The notes under the pieces are model-generated. The model was not told where the DNA came from. It saw only the letters and a list, made by a program, of their open reading frames with translations, and searched no databases. Below, piece by piece: positions 1 through 9,051 of a DNA stretch of 64,000 nucleotides; the first letter of the stretch is position 1; every line of letters starts with the position of its first letter. The stretch covers positions 1 through 64,000 of the forward strand of contig CASENC010000024.1 of the NCBI GenBank assembly GCA_949289215.1, read 5' to 3'. The stretch comes from an uncultured Bacteroidales bacterium. GTDB taxonomy: Bacteria; Bacteroidota; Bacteroidia; Bacteroidales; Muribaculaceae. The translations under genes and the position numbers were made by a program.

Positions 1-1
1 A

Positions 2-337
2 GGAGGCTGTACTTTGTCCGGAGGCGAGAAGCAGCGCATATCCATTGCCCGCGCTATGCTGAAGGACGCACAAGTCATCCTGCTGGACGAAGCTACCGCC
101 TCGCTCGACCCGGAAAATGAAGTGGAAGTGCAGAAAGCCATCGACTCTTTGATTAAAGGACGCACCGTCATTGCCATTGCCCACAGGCTCAAAACAATCA
201 AGGATGCCGACCGGATAATCGTTTTGGATAACGGGCGGATAGAGGAAGAGGGCACCCATGATGAGCTTGTCAAAAAGGACGGACTTTATGCCCATTTGTG
301 GAATATACAGGAAAGTATTTCGGGGTGGAAACTGTAG
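2..337 (+). CDS. ABC exporter ATP-binding C-terminus (5' end outside window)
   Basis: This is the end of the nucleotide-binding domain of an ABC transporter of the exporter (MsbA/MdlB-like) type; the frame is open to the left edge, so the membrane domain and Walker A lie outside. Visible motifs are the signature LSGGEKQR, Walker B followed by the catalytic Glu (VILLDEATASLD), and the switch His (AIAHRL). After the domain there is only a short tail, normal for half-transporters. Substrate cannot be told from this part. It is followed after 49 bases by a truncated LRR gene. Confidence 0.95.
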   Translation, partial: GGCTLSGGEKQRISIARAMLKDAQVILLDEATASLDPENEVEVQKAIDSLIKGRTVIAIAHRLKTIKDADRIIVLDNGRIEEEGTHDELVKKDGLYAHLWNIQESISGWKL

Positions 338-386
338 ATAAAGATGTGTTAAATTGCAAATTTCGTTACCATCACTTCTGTATTGA

Positions 387-1106
387 ATGTGCGGTGGCAT
401 CGACAGGGTTTTCAGCCAAGCCACAGGTGTCACACTGCCCGAAGGACTGGTGACTATCAAAAACAATGCTTTTAACAACAGCACCATCCAAACCGTGAAA
501 TTGCCCAACTCGCTTAAAACACTTGAAGAAGGTGCTTTCCGCCAGTCAAGGATAAGGGAACTGACTATACCGAGCATGGTTGAAGACATACCGGCACGTT
601 GCTTCATGGGCAGCTCCTACTTAAGCGAAATCACATTTGGCGAAGGCGTAAAAGCCGTCGGCGACAATGCAACCGTTACTTGCAACGTTCTTGAAGTGCT
701 GAACTTTATAAGTGCCGAACCGCCGACACTCAGCGAAACATCATTCCCAAATTGCGGCAACATTGTGGTTTACGTTCCCGTAAAGAGCAAACAGGCATAC
801 ATCGACGCATGGGGCGATTACGGATTCAAGGAAATTTTGGCCGAAGGTGAAGAGCCAGGCGGAGATCCCGACCCGGAACCACCGGTAGGTATCGATGAGA
901 TAGAAGCCGATGCCCTCACTTACGTTGTTACCACCGACGGCATTCAATTGTCGGGCAACGTTGACGGTGAAGCAGCCGTATATTCGGTATCGGGACAATT
1001 ACTGGCTAACGGCATCTGCACCGACGGCTTCATTCCCGTCCGCCTCACTGCAGGAATTTACCTGCTACGCATAAGCGACACCACGCTGAAAATCCTCGTA
1101 AAATAA
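387..1106 (+). pseudogene. BspA-type leucine-rich repeat surface protein, C-terminal remnant
   Basis: The 239-residue product carries about four LRR_5 (BspA/TpLRR) repeats over residues 10-150 with the usual pattern of a hydrophobic beta strand followed by an AF or CF turn, then a Pro/Asp/Glu-rich spacer (about 155-170) and an 80-residue C-terminal domain with VYSVSGQLL and GIYLLRI, which resembles the type IX secretion (Por) sorting domain. No signal peptide exists: the first ATG follows a TGA in the same frame, and the frame further upstream does not encode LRR. Intact relatives are secreted and much longer. I infer a 5'-truncated gene; a short expressed cytosolic protein is the less likely alternative. 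Confidence 0.65.
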
Positions 1107-1132
1107 CATTCGTCACATAACGGAAATTCTCT

Positions 1133-1174
1133 AAAAAGTAGGTGTGTCGGAATATATTTCGGCACACCACTTTA
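1133..1174. terminator. Bidirectional terminator between convergent genes
   Basis: A hairpin has arms GGTGTG (1141-1146) and CACACC (1163-1168), extended inwards by G-U and A-T pairs and outwards by an AAAGT/ACTTT match with a bulge. It lies between the LRR remnant (+) and the FAD oxidoreductase (-) and overlaps the stop codon of the latter. Confidence 0.6.
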
Positions 1175-2773
1175 TGTTATCTTATCTCCTTTTATCGAAG
1201 ATACGGCATTATACAAGGGTGCCACAAGAGCCTCGGCACAACGTTCGCCGTCAATGGCTGCCGACACTATTCCACCTGCATATCCTGCACCTTCCCCGCA
1301 CGGATACAATCCTTTCATCATTATATGATGCATTGCCGCCAAATCGCGCGGAATGCGCACAGGCGATGATGTACGAGTCTCGACGCCTATCACTATGGCA
1401 TCGTTGGTGAGGAAACCGCGAGCCGAATTACCAAACACACGGAAACCCTTACGCAACCTGTTGCCGACAAACGCCGGCAACCACATATCGAGCCGCGACG
1501 GCTGTACACCGGCCGGATAAGACGACGGCGGCAAATCCACGCTGTTGCGTCCTTCCACAAAGTCAATCATGCGCTGCGCCCCCGCCCGTTGCGTCATGCC
1601 GGCCGCTTCGTAACACCGGCGTTCGAGACGTTGCTGGAAACGCATCACGCAAAGCGCATCATCGGGGCTGTAGCCCGGCACATCTTCAGGATGAATTTCC
1701 ACAACCATGCCGGAATTTGCCCATCGGGAATTGCGCCCCGAGGCCGACATTCCATTGACTACAAGTTGGTCCGGGCCGCTGGCGGCCGGTACTACTACCC
1801 CACCCGGACACATACAGAATGAATACACACCACGACCATCAACTTGCGTCACAAACGCATATTCAGCAGCAGGCAGATATTTTCCTCTTCCTTCCCGGCT
1901 ATGGTATTGAATCTTGTCGATAAGCGACTGCGGATGCTCAAGCCGCACTCCCACGGCTATTCCTTTTGCTTCAATATGTATCTGCTGCTTATATAGCATT
2001 TCATATACATCACGGGCCGAATGTCCGGTAGCGAGTATTACAGGCCCCGGAAACCGCTCGCCCGAACTACATTCAACGCCGGTAACTTCATCACCATCGA
2101 CCAGTAATGCAGTGACACAAGTCCCGAAATGCACCTCACCTCCACATCGCAATATAGTATTACGCATGGCTTCAATCACACGTGGCAATTTGTCGCTGCC
2201 TATGTGAGGGTGAGCATCCACCAGTATATCTTGCGATGCACCGTGCTGGTGAAATATGTTCAGAATACGCTCCACCGAACCACGCTTCTTGCTGCGTGTA
2301 TATAATTTACCGTCGGAATAAGCTCCGGCTCCCCCTTCACCGAAACAATAATTGGAATCAGGGTCGATTATACCTTCCCGGGAAATACGCGCAATGTCGA
2401 TTATGCGTTCCGAAACAGGCTTGCCGCGCTCTATCACAATAGGACGCACACCGAGTTCTATCAACCGCAACGCAGCAAACAGGCCTCCCGGGCCCATTCC
2501 TACTACAACAGCCTGCGGAGCATAATCGGGCAACTGCTTATAATTTATAGATTGGGCAATCGGCGAAACAGCCGGTTGCGGCTCATCTACATAAACTATT
2601 ACACGCAAATTCACCATCACCTTGCGTTGACGCGCATCGATCGACCGCTTGGCAATTACCACGCCGCACACGCGACCGACTTCAATACCAAGATTATGGG
2701 CGACCTCCTTATACAGGTTATCATCGACATAAGCCACCTCGGGCAAAACTCGCAATTGCAATTCCTTGATCAT
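1172..2773 (-). CDS. FAD-dependent dehydrogenase, COG2509 family
   Basis: A 533-residue NAD(P)/FAD-dependent oxidoreductase of the uncharacterised COG2509 family. After an 80-residue N-terminal alpha/beta domain typical of this family, the FAD-binding Rossmann motif VVGMGPGGLFAA lies at about 89-100, followed by a conserved FGEGGAGAYSDGKL stretch (about 143-156) and a C-terminal GEGAGYAGGIVSAAIDG motif that closes the FAD site. There is no signal peptide, so it is cytosolic. The substrate of the family is unknown. It is the last gene of the nadE-tamB operon, 3 bases after the macro-like gene, and ends in a bidirectional terminator. Confidence 0.9.
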   Translation of the reverse strand: MIKELQLRVLPEVAYVDDNLYKEVAHNLGIEVGRVCGVVIAKRSIDARQRKVMVNLRVIVYVDEPQPAVSPIAQSINYKQLPDYAPQAVVVGMGPGGLFAALRLIELGVRPIVIERGKPVSERIIDIARISREGIIDPDSNYCFGEGGAGAYSDGKLYTRSKKRGSVERILNIFHQHGASQDILVDAHPHIGSDKLPRVIEAMRNTILRCGGEVHFGTCVTALLVDGDEVTGVECSSGERFPGPVILATGHSARDVYEMLYKQQIHIEAKGIAVGVRLEHPQSLIDKIQYHSREGRGKYLPAAEYAFVTQVDGRGVYSFCMCPGGVVVPAASGPDQLVVNGMSASGRNSRWANSGMVVEIHPEDVPGYSPDDALCVMRFQQRLERRCYEAAGMTQRAGAQRMIDFVEGRNSVDLPPSSYPAGVQPSRLDMWLPAFVGNRLRKGFRVFGNSARGFLTNDAIVIGVETRTSSPVRIPRDLAAMHHIMMKGLYPCGEGAGYAGGIVSAAIDGERCAEALVAPLYNAVSSIKGDKIT

Positions 2774-2776
2774 AAA

Positions 2777-3190
2777 TCAACGAGACAATATTTCAACAAA
2801 AGTATCAGGCAAACACACATTTTCCATTTCCATTGCCTCGTTGAACAACGGGGCTATATCGCTATCGCGAAATCCGGCAATGCCGCAACCTATACGGGTA
2901 ACGAAAAAATATTTATCGGGATTACGGCGAGCAAAGTCTATAAACTCCTCAACATACGGCTTGATTGTTTCCACTCCGCCCTGCATGGTGGGTATGGCAT
3001 AACTTTGCCCGTGCATCCCCACACCTTTGCCCCATTCGGCACCAAACTTGCCGAATGCCACACGCGCGGCACCGCCGCCATGAAAACCGGCCAAGTTGCT
3101 TCCGAACACAAACACCTCATCGGGCTGCAACGAACTTATACACGATGGTGTGTATAAAGGCTTCCCTTGCCTTGTTTTATATACTTTCAT
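2777..3190 (-). CDS. Macro-domain-like protein (A1S_2505-type phage-associated family)
   Basis: A 137-residue cytosolic protein with FVFGSNLAGFHGGGAA (27-42), GQSYAIPT (61-68) and VTRIGCGIAGF (97-107). These glycine-rich loops are the phosphate-binding loops expected of a macro (ADP-ribose-binding) fold; the FVFGSNL..G.HG.GAA pattern defines the family often annotated as A1S_2505 phage non-structural protein and widespread on phages and chromosomes. A role in ADP-ribose or NAD-derived metabolite handling is inference, although the same operon begins with NAD synthetase. It lies 14 bases after the DUF4421 gene. Confidence 0.75.
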   Translation of the reverse strand: MKVYKTRQGKPLYTPSCISSLQPDEVFVFGSNLAGFHGGGAARVAFGKFGAEWGKGVGMHGQSYAIPTMQGGVETIKPYVEEFIDFARRNPDKYFFVTRIGCGIAGFRDSDIAPLFNEAMEMENVCLPDTFVEILSR

Positions 3191-3204
3191 ATCTGCGAAA
3201 TTTA

Positions 3205-4401
3205 TTAAAACCTTACGCCTGCCGTCAACGACAAGTTCTCAATCGAATTAAAGAAATTATATTGGCTGCTCGCATACCAGTGCCCGTCCATTTTCCCGTG
3301 CAACCCTACAAACAAATCCCTATGGCTGTAAACCAGGGCAAACATTCCCTTAATGTTCAGCGAGAACAAGTCGGTATTACCTTCAACCGAACTTTTAAGA
3401 CAATGCTTGAAACCAAATGAGGGCAGAGCCGAAATATTGAACAGCCAGTGCTTTGAAAGCACCAAATTATATCCATACCCTGCCAAAAGGCAATAATCAT
3501 AATAGCGGAAACGATAATTCATGTTTCCCGGTTCGGGCAGATACGATTTCATGTCGTCGGGTAACACACTGAAATCTATATCCACATTCTGCGACGAAAC
3601 AGTTATACCGGCAATCAGCGACCCGGCACTGCGCTTTTGTATTTTAGAAAAGCTATATGCCGCCCCATGCGAATAACGCTTGTTATTAAAAAAATAATAT
3701 ACGTCTATGCCATACGACTCAAGTTGCAATCCAGGGAACTCATGCTTGAACCACTTGCCGTCGTTGTAATCGCCAAGCCTCCGCAAATTAGTGCCTCCGG
3801 TATTTTTATTGTAATACAAATTAGCCGAGAGCAATGCACAAGTAAAATTAAAATCCCATTTATTGTGCGTCACCGGCTGGCCGAAAAATATATACCCCAC
3901 ATCAAACATATATCCAAGGCTGACTGCCATATAAGAAATATACCCGCCAATGTTGCAACATGGGTCGGACAACATTCTCACCGGCGTACCCCCCTGTTGC
4001 AAATTCATGGCATAACTGTCAAGCCAATTGTCGTTTTTGAAAAACAATTTCCACCGTTTGCCGGTTCCCACTACATAAGCCGAATCATAGGTATTAAACA
4101 CCCTGTCGGCCCAATTATAAGTGTCCACACAAAATTTTATGAACTTAGGATAATTAACATCCTTGTCCTTCATGTCGAGCCGCCCACGCAACATGGCACG
4201 ATACCAATAGTCTTTGTCCTTTTTCATCATCTTTTGCACCATTCCCCGCTCGTTGCCGAATACTGTAGTATCTTCGGCACTTATCGACAATGCATCGACA
4301 ATCGATGCGCTGTTCACGTCTCTCACCTGTTGCCCGTGCACAACCAATACGGATGCACAAAATAATACGACTAATATATACTTAAACAATCTATTAATCA
4401 T
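3205..4401 (-). CDS. DUF4421 domain protein, probable outer-membrane beta-barrel
   Basis: A 398-residue protein with a signal peptide (residues 1-23, cleaved after VHGQ). The mature part matches the Bacteroidetes DUF4421 family: a conserved segment with KFCVDTYNWADRVFNTYDSAYVVGTGKRW (given here in outline, about 88-115), then alternating amphipathic strands through to the terminal SLTAGVRF, whose final Phe is typical of outer-membrane barrels. Function unknown. It starts 6 bases after tamB stops, so it is probably co-translated with the OMP-assembly factor TamB. Confidence 0.85.
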   Translation of the reverse strand: MINRLFKYILVVLFCASVLVVHGQQVRDVNSASIVDALSISAEDTTVFGNERGMVQKMMKKDKDYWYRAMLRGRLDMKDKDVNYPKFIKFCVDTYNWADRVFNTYDSAYVVGTGKRWKLFFKNDNWLDSYAMNLQQGGTPVRMLSDPCCNIGGYISYMAVSLGYMFDVGYIFFGQPVTHNKWDFNFTCALLSANLYYNKNTGGTNLRRLGDYNDGKWFKHEFPGLQLESYGIDVYYFFNNKRYSHGAAYSFSKIQKRSAGSLIAGITVSSQNVDIDFSVLPDDMKSYLPEPGNMNYRFRYYDYCLLAGYGYNLVLSKHWLFNISALPSFGFKHCLKSSVEGNTDLFSLNIKGMFALVYSHRDLFVGLHGKMDGHWYASSQYNFFNSIENLSLTAGVRF

Positions 4402-4407
4402 AACCTC

Positions 4408-7400
4408 TCAATCACCGGCCTCCACCCATTCCCGTATAAATTCATCATCACTTCTTGTTACAGTATCGGCAGGAGCCGCATCAGCTTCCCTATTAGGTTT
4501 CTTTCTCCACAAGAAATCATATATATTGTCAAAGTCATGCTTGAAAACTACACCTACGCCCTGTGTTGTCAATGCACTGCGCACATAATAGTTTTGGTCG
4601 TTATAATGGTTGTAGGCCTTCAGCCTTATATTACCATTCTTTGTCAACAGGTACTCTATGTCAAAGTCTCCTATGAAATTGGAGTTACGTGTATTAAGCG
4701 CATTGTCGCGATACCCGAAATTACCATTAAACAACAGTCTGTTATTAAGCAATTGGCTCGACAATGCAAGTTCCACTTCTATATCCGAGAAATCCCCGTT
4801 ATCGCTCCTGAAATTAGGCGATATACTCCAATTCTCGCTCATCTGCCCAAGCAAATTAGACAATTGTGAAGAAATAGTTGATGATGCCACCGAAGCCAAC
4901 TCGTTACTGCGGCTGTTTTCTGCCATATAATCGGGAGTATAAAAACTGTTCAACGCCAACAAATATATAATTTGCCTGTTCATCATGTCCTCGGTGCTTA
5001 TTATGCTCATCACCTTACGGTAAACATCCGACGTAAGTGTAGGAAATTCCAAATCGAAAGATATTTCAGGCGCACTTATGTCACCTTGCAAGCGCAACAG
5101 CGCATTCACCGGCACATTGGTACGGTTCAGCTCGCCATCGGTGGCAAACGACTCGTCAAGGTCGGCAATATTGGCATGAAGCGAATACATCGCCTCTATG
5201 TCCATCACAGCCGACAACGGATTGCCATTAAACGTAAGGCTGCTGCCCTCCCTTATGGTAAAGTCCTTTATAATGATATCTTGCAACGTAAAATTGTAAT
5301 TACCCCTGGTGAGGGTATATGTGCCAAACATCGTCATTTCTTCATCTGCACTGTTATAGCCTATTATCAGGCTGCCGTTCCCGGCGGCCTTTATCTTGTC
5401 GCCGCCCGACGGGTCCATAACCAAGTTCATTTGTGCCTGCGGCGTGGCATCAATCATCAAGTTAATGTTGAATTGCGACGAGCTGCCATCCTCTACATTC
5501 TTTTGCCGCTTTAAAAATTCCTTCACCTTTTCGGGACGCGAATCCAATTGCGACTCGTCGGCGTTCGCCCCACGATTTCTATCGACAAACGTTATAAAAT
5601 CATATTCGGTTGCAACCTTGGTATCGGAAAGCACAAATGTGAAACTGCTATTATCGGCCGTAGCCATATTCACATCTATGTTCACAAATCCCGGCCGCCC
5701 TGTTATGAAAGCCGAACCGTTGCAGAATATCCGCCCATACCATTCCGGGCTCATTTTCTGCGTAACGTCGAAACTCAAAAAATTCTCGGCATTGGTCAGG
5801 CCGAAATCGAAAGTTGCATTGTGAAAATAATCATGTGTCACCTTGCCCGACAATCGAGCCGTATGCCCCATCTGATCCTTGATTTCTATGTCATCTATCA
5901 ATATCAACCCGGGCAACATTTTCACCGAATCACGGGCCGTGTAATATACGTTGGTGTAATCTATTTTCATTCTCAACGAGTCGGCAAACACATCTCCCTT
6001 AAGATTGATATTCTTAAACGTACCATAAAGTTCCACATGGCCCGAGGCTTCACCTTGTATATCCGAAGAAAATGCTTTCATGAATGGTTTCAAAAATGCA
6101 ATGTTCACTCGCTCGGGCTTGAAGTCGAAGTATAGCGAATCCCTGGCTATGAATATGCGTCCGTCAATCAATGTCTGCTTCCCGTTACGTTGAGAAACAT
6201 CGGCTTTAATAGTCACGCACTTCTCATCATTTATCCACGAGCTTAATATCTTTGCATCACCAAACACGGCTTGGTTATACGATAGTGATTTAACAAAAAG
6301 CCCCTCGGTGTACATTCGCGGAACACCCGAAAACAAGTCAGACGCGTAAAACACCCCCGTTGCACGCCCGCCAAATGTCACATTGTTGATGGCAAGTGTC
6401 TCAAACACATAATCAAGATTTATGTCGTTTAATTCCACCACCATTTCATCTTCGGGTCGGTCGCTTGCATTTCCGTCGATTTTCAAGAATTGTTTCTCGC
6501 AAGTCACATAAAAATCTTTCACGGCTATATGCCCCCGGTTAACATCTATCTGCGCCGGATGCACATGCCACACCGTATCGTTAAACAACAGTTCGGTAGG
6601 ATTTACATCAATATGCACCGCTGGCATGACAGCCGCCGTGTCGCGAGTAAAAAGCGACGACAAGCTCACTTCTCCGCTGTAAGATTTCTTTCCATCAACC
6701 GTCCACGACACATCGCTGTCGATGCGGTCGTTCACCCCGTTGGCTGCCACCGTTAGAGCGAGTTTCCCTTTCTTCAACGGTATAATCGAATATGCATCAA
6801 TCTGCAAATTATCATCGGTATTGTTCAACGATGCCTGCAACCGTGTTCCTTCAATCAACTTATTTTTTTGCTGCAAATACGGTGCATCGACGAGCAAATA
6901 CATCGCATGATTACTATCGGTTATAAAACCGTCGATTGTAACCGCACTTAACGGTTTTACGGGCAATTTAAACATATCGGCCACCTCTTCAAGGTTGTCG
7001 ATATTAAAATTGAAATATACGTTATTCGGAACAAGTTCGCGTTTCTCTTTTTCTTTTTTCTTATACCGCCGATGCGCCTTCGGTTTATCAAGCTCCACTT
7101 CGACCGTATCGCCAAACAATGCAGGAAACGGCCTTGAAAGCATCGTCTTAACCGACCCGGTGAGTGTATATACGTCATACAGCCCCGATACGCTGCCGTT
7201 GATGATGTCGGATGTCACCTTCACCACTTTAGGCTGTGAATTATTGTCGGCCTCGACAAGGAATTTTGATATATGCAACCCTTTTCCCACCGAATCGCAA
7301 TAAATAAAATTATTGCACGACACGATACCGGTGATATTGTTTATGTTATTTCCTTCAAAAGCAGCATCAAGGTTGAGCGATAATTTTTTACCCGGAAAAC

Positions 7401-9042
7401 GTTCGGCCAAATGCAATTTTGACAAATCGGCATTGTCAACCGATGCCATTACATCTATTACGGTATTGGCCCCGTCTAATATCCCGGTTCCTTCTACCAG
7501 TAACGAACCATTTTCATCATCTATTTCAACTCGCCCACTGACCTTCTTTTTATCAAGCTCTACATTGGCGGTTATGTCATTATACCGGTACCCCTTTACG
7601 TCGATATGCCCGAATTTGCCAATCACTTGCCCCGTCAATGCAGAATGGCGGCGTTTTGACACATTTACATCGATATTGCAGGCAAGCGAGCCTATCACGC
7701 CTTCTTTTGACAATAACTTGCCCACGTCAAGCCCTGCGGTTTCCAACTTCCCGACATAGCTGTTTACGGCACCGTTCCCACGGTTGGCAAACACTCCGTT
7801 AAGCGACATCGCACCAACCGACGTTGATATCATTCCATTAAAATCCACCACCTTCGGGTTGCCTTTCAGCACGCCGTTTACGCCTATGTTTCCGCAATTG
7901 GATATGACACGGCGCACATCACGGCTCGCGCCTGCCGTATTCGACAAAATGGCTGCTATGACATCGGCGTCGGCCGAAATCCTGAAACGATTTATTTCAC
8001 CTTGTACCGAGTCGGGCATCATGACATTACTGAACCTACCGGCCACATCGATTTTCAATCCGCCGCCTGCCGATTGCAATTCAAACTTTGGCACACTCAA
8101 ATCCCGTAACGTGCCATTAATGATAAATGTGAAATCCAACGGGTCGTCAAAAGTTGCAAGTACCGGTGCGAAACACTTGAAATCGGCCGGTGTAACATAA
8201 TTATCGGTAAACGCAATACCAATGGGCAAGTCGGCAACAGAATCGGCAAGCCGTGCAATCCCGTCTATGCGCAACGTAATGTCATCGGGAGAGATATGTG
8301 TATTTGGCAACTCGATTTTTGCTTTGCTCAGCATTATGCAGCTGTCATTTACCACAGCCTCTGCCGACATATTTTTTACCTCAAATCCGCTTTGCTCCCT
8401 GAAAGACAACCGCTTCAATTCCAATTCATAATCATTGTTCTTTATGCGCGGCAATGAGATATCGGCTCTGAAATCTTTTATTTTCACGTGATTGGCATCA
8501 AAGCGCCCCATCTCCACTGTATCCGATGTCTCGACATCATAACTGAAATTGCTGCGGCGAATAACTATGTTTTGTATATTCAAATCATACGATTTCGGCT
8601 TGTCGTTTTTTTGCTTTGGCGACAAAGCATCGATTATGAATTGTATGTTAAGCTCCCCGTCGGGTGATTGCTTCCCCAAATGCACATCCACGCCAATCAA
8701 TTCGGCATACGTGAAAACCAGCCGCCGGTGCGCTATCAGGTTAAAAACACTGAAACCTACACCCACCTTATCGGCTTGCAAAATAGTATCGCCTTGCAAA
8801 TCGGGCAATACCACGTCATACAAAACCAGTTGGTTGAATGGCGTTATATTTATGCCACCTATGCCGACTTCCGTTCCAAGCAACCGCCCCAATTCACTAC
8901 TGCCGACTTGGCGTATCCGCCCTTGAATAGATGGTATGGATATGAACAGGTACAAAACAACATACGTCATGGTGACAACAAGTATTGCTGCCACCAAGAT
9001 GCTGCGAATTACATTGTATATCTTGTACCCCGCTTTTTTCAT
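4408..9042 (-). CDS. tamB: Translocation/assembly module TamB (DUF490/AsmA-like)
   Basis: About 1544 residues. One N-terminal membrane anchor (about residues 12-35) is followed by a very long periplasmic region of repetitive beta structure of the AsmA/TamB type (a bridge thought to carry lipids or barrel substrates between membranes) and a C-terminal DUF490 domain with DFSDIEVELALSSQLLNN..LLFNGNFGYRDN. A KKEKEKRE patch lies near the middle. I take the ATG at 9042 rather than an in-frame TTG at 9051. It begins about 9 bases after the nadE stop. No tamA/bamA gene is adjacent, which is common in this phylum. Confidence 0.9.
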   Translation of the reverse strand: MKKAGYKIYNVIRSILVAAILVVTMTYVVLYLFISIPSIQGRIRQVGSSELGRLLGTEVGIGGINITPFNQLVLYDVVLPDLQGDTILQADKVGVGFSVFNLIAHRRLVFTYAELIGVDVHLGKQSPDGELNIQFIIDALSPKQKNDKPKSYDLNIQNIVIRRSNFSYDVETSDTVEMGRFDANHVKIKDFRADISLPRIKNNDYELELKRLSFREQSGFEVKNMSAEAVVNDSCIMLSKAKIELPNTHISPDDITLRIDGIARLADSVADLPIGIAFTDNYVTPADFKCFAPVLATFDDPLDFTFIINGTLRDLSVPKFELQSAGGGLKIDVAGRFSNVMMPDSVQGEINRFRISADADVIAAILSNTAGASRDVRRVISNCGNIGVNGVLKGNPKVVDFNGMISTSVGAMSLNGVFANRGNGAVNSYVGKLETAGLDVGKLLSKEGVIGSLACNIDVNVSKRRHSALTGQVIGKFGHIDVKGYRYNDITANVELDKKKVSGRVEIDDENGSLLVEGTGILDGANTVIDVMASVDNADLSKLHLAERFPGKKLSLNLDAAFEGNNINNITGIVSCNNFIYCDSVGKGLHISKFLVEADNNSQPKVVKVTSDIINGSVSGLYDVYTLTGSVKTMLSRPFPALFGDTVEVELDKPKAHRRYKKKEKEKRELVPNNVYFNFNIDNLEEVADMFKLPVKPLSAVTIDGFITDSNHAMYLLVDAPYLQQKNKLIEGTRLQASLNNTDDNLQIDAYSIIPLKKGKLALTVAANGVNDRIDSDVSWTVDGKKSYSGEVSLSSLFTRDTAAVMPAVHIDVNPTELLFNDTVWHVHPAQIDVNRGHIAVKDFYVTCEKQFLKIDGNASDRPEDEMVVELNDINLDYVFETLAINNVTFGGRATGVFYASDLFSGVPRMYTEGLFVKSLSYNQAVFGDAKILSSWINDEKCVTIKADVSQRNGKQTLIDGRIFIARDSLYFDFKPERVNIAFLKPFMKAFSSDIQGEASGHVELYGTFKNINLKGDVFADSLRMKIDYTNVYYTARDSVKMLPGLILIDDIEIKDQMGHTARLSGKVTHDYFHNATFDFGLTNAENFLSFDVTQKMSPEWYGRIFCNGSAFITGRPGFVNIDVNMATADNSSFTFVLSDTKVATEYDFITFVDRNRGANADESQLDSRPEKVKEFLKRQKNVEDGSSSQFNINLMIDATPQAQMNLVMDPSGGDKIKAAGNGSLIIGYNSADEEMTMFGTYTLTRGNYNFTLQDIIIKDFTIREGSSLTFNGNPLSAVMDIEAMYSLHANIADLDESFATDGELNRTNVPVNALLRLQGDISAPEISFDLEFPTLTSDVYRKVMSIISTEDMMNRQIIYLLALNSFYTPDYMAENSRSNELASVASSTISSQLSNLLGQMSENWSISPNFRSDNGDFSDIEVELALSSQLLNNRLLFNGNFGYRDNALNTRNSNFIGDFDIEYLLTKNGNIRLKAYNHYNDQNYYVRSALTTQGVGVVFKHDFDNIYDFLWRKKPNREADAAPADTVTRSDDEFIREWVEAGD

Positions 9043-9051
9043 TATTGCCAA

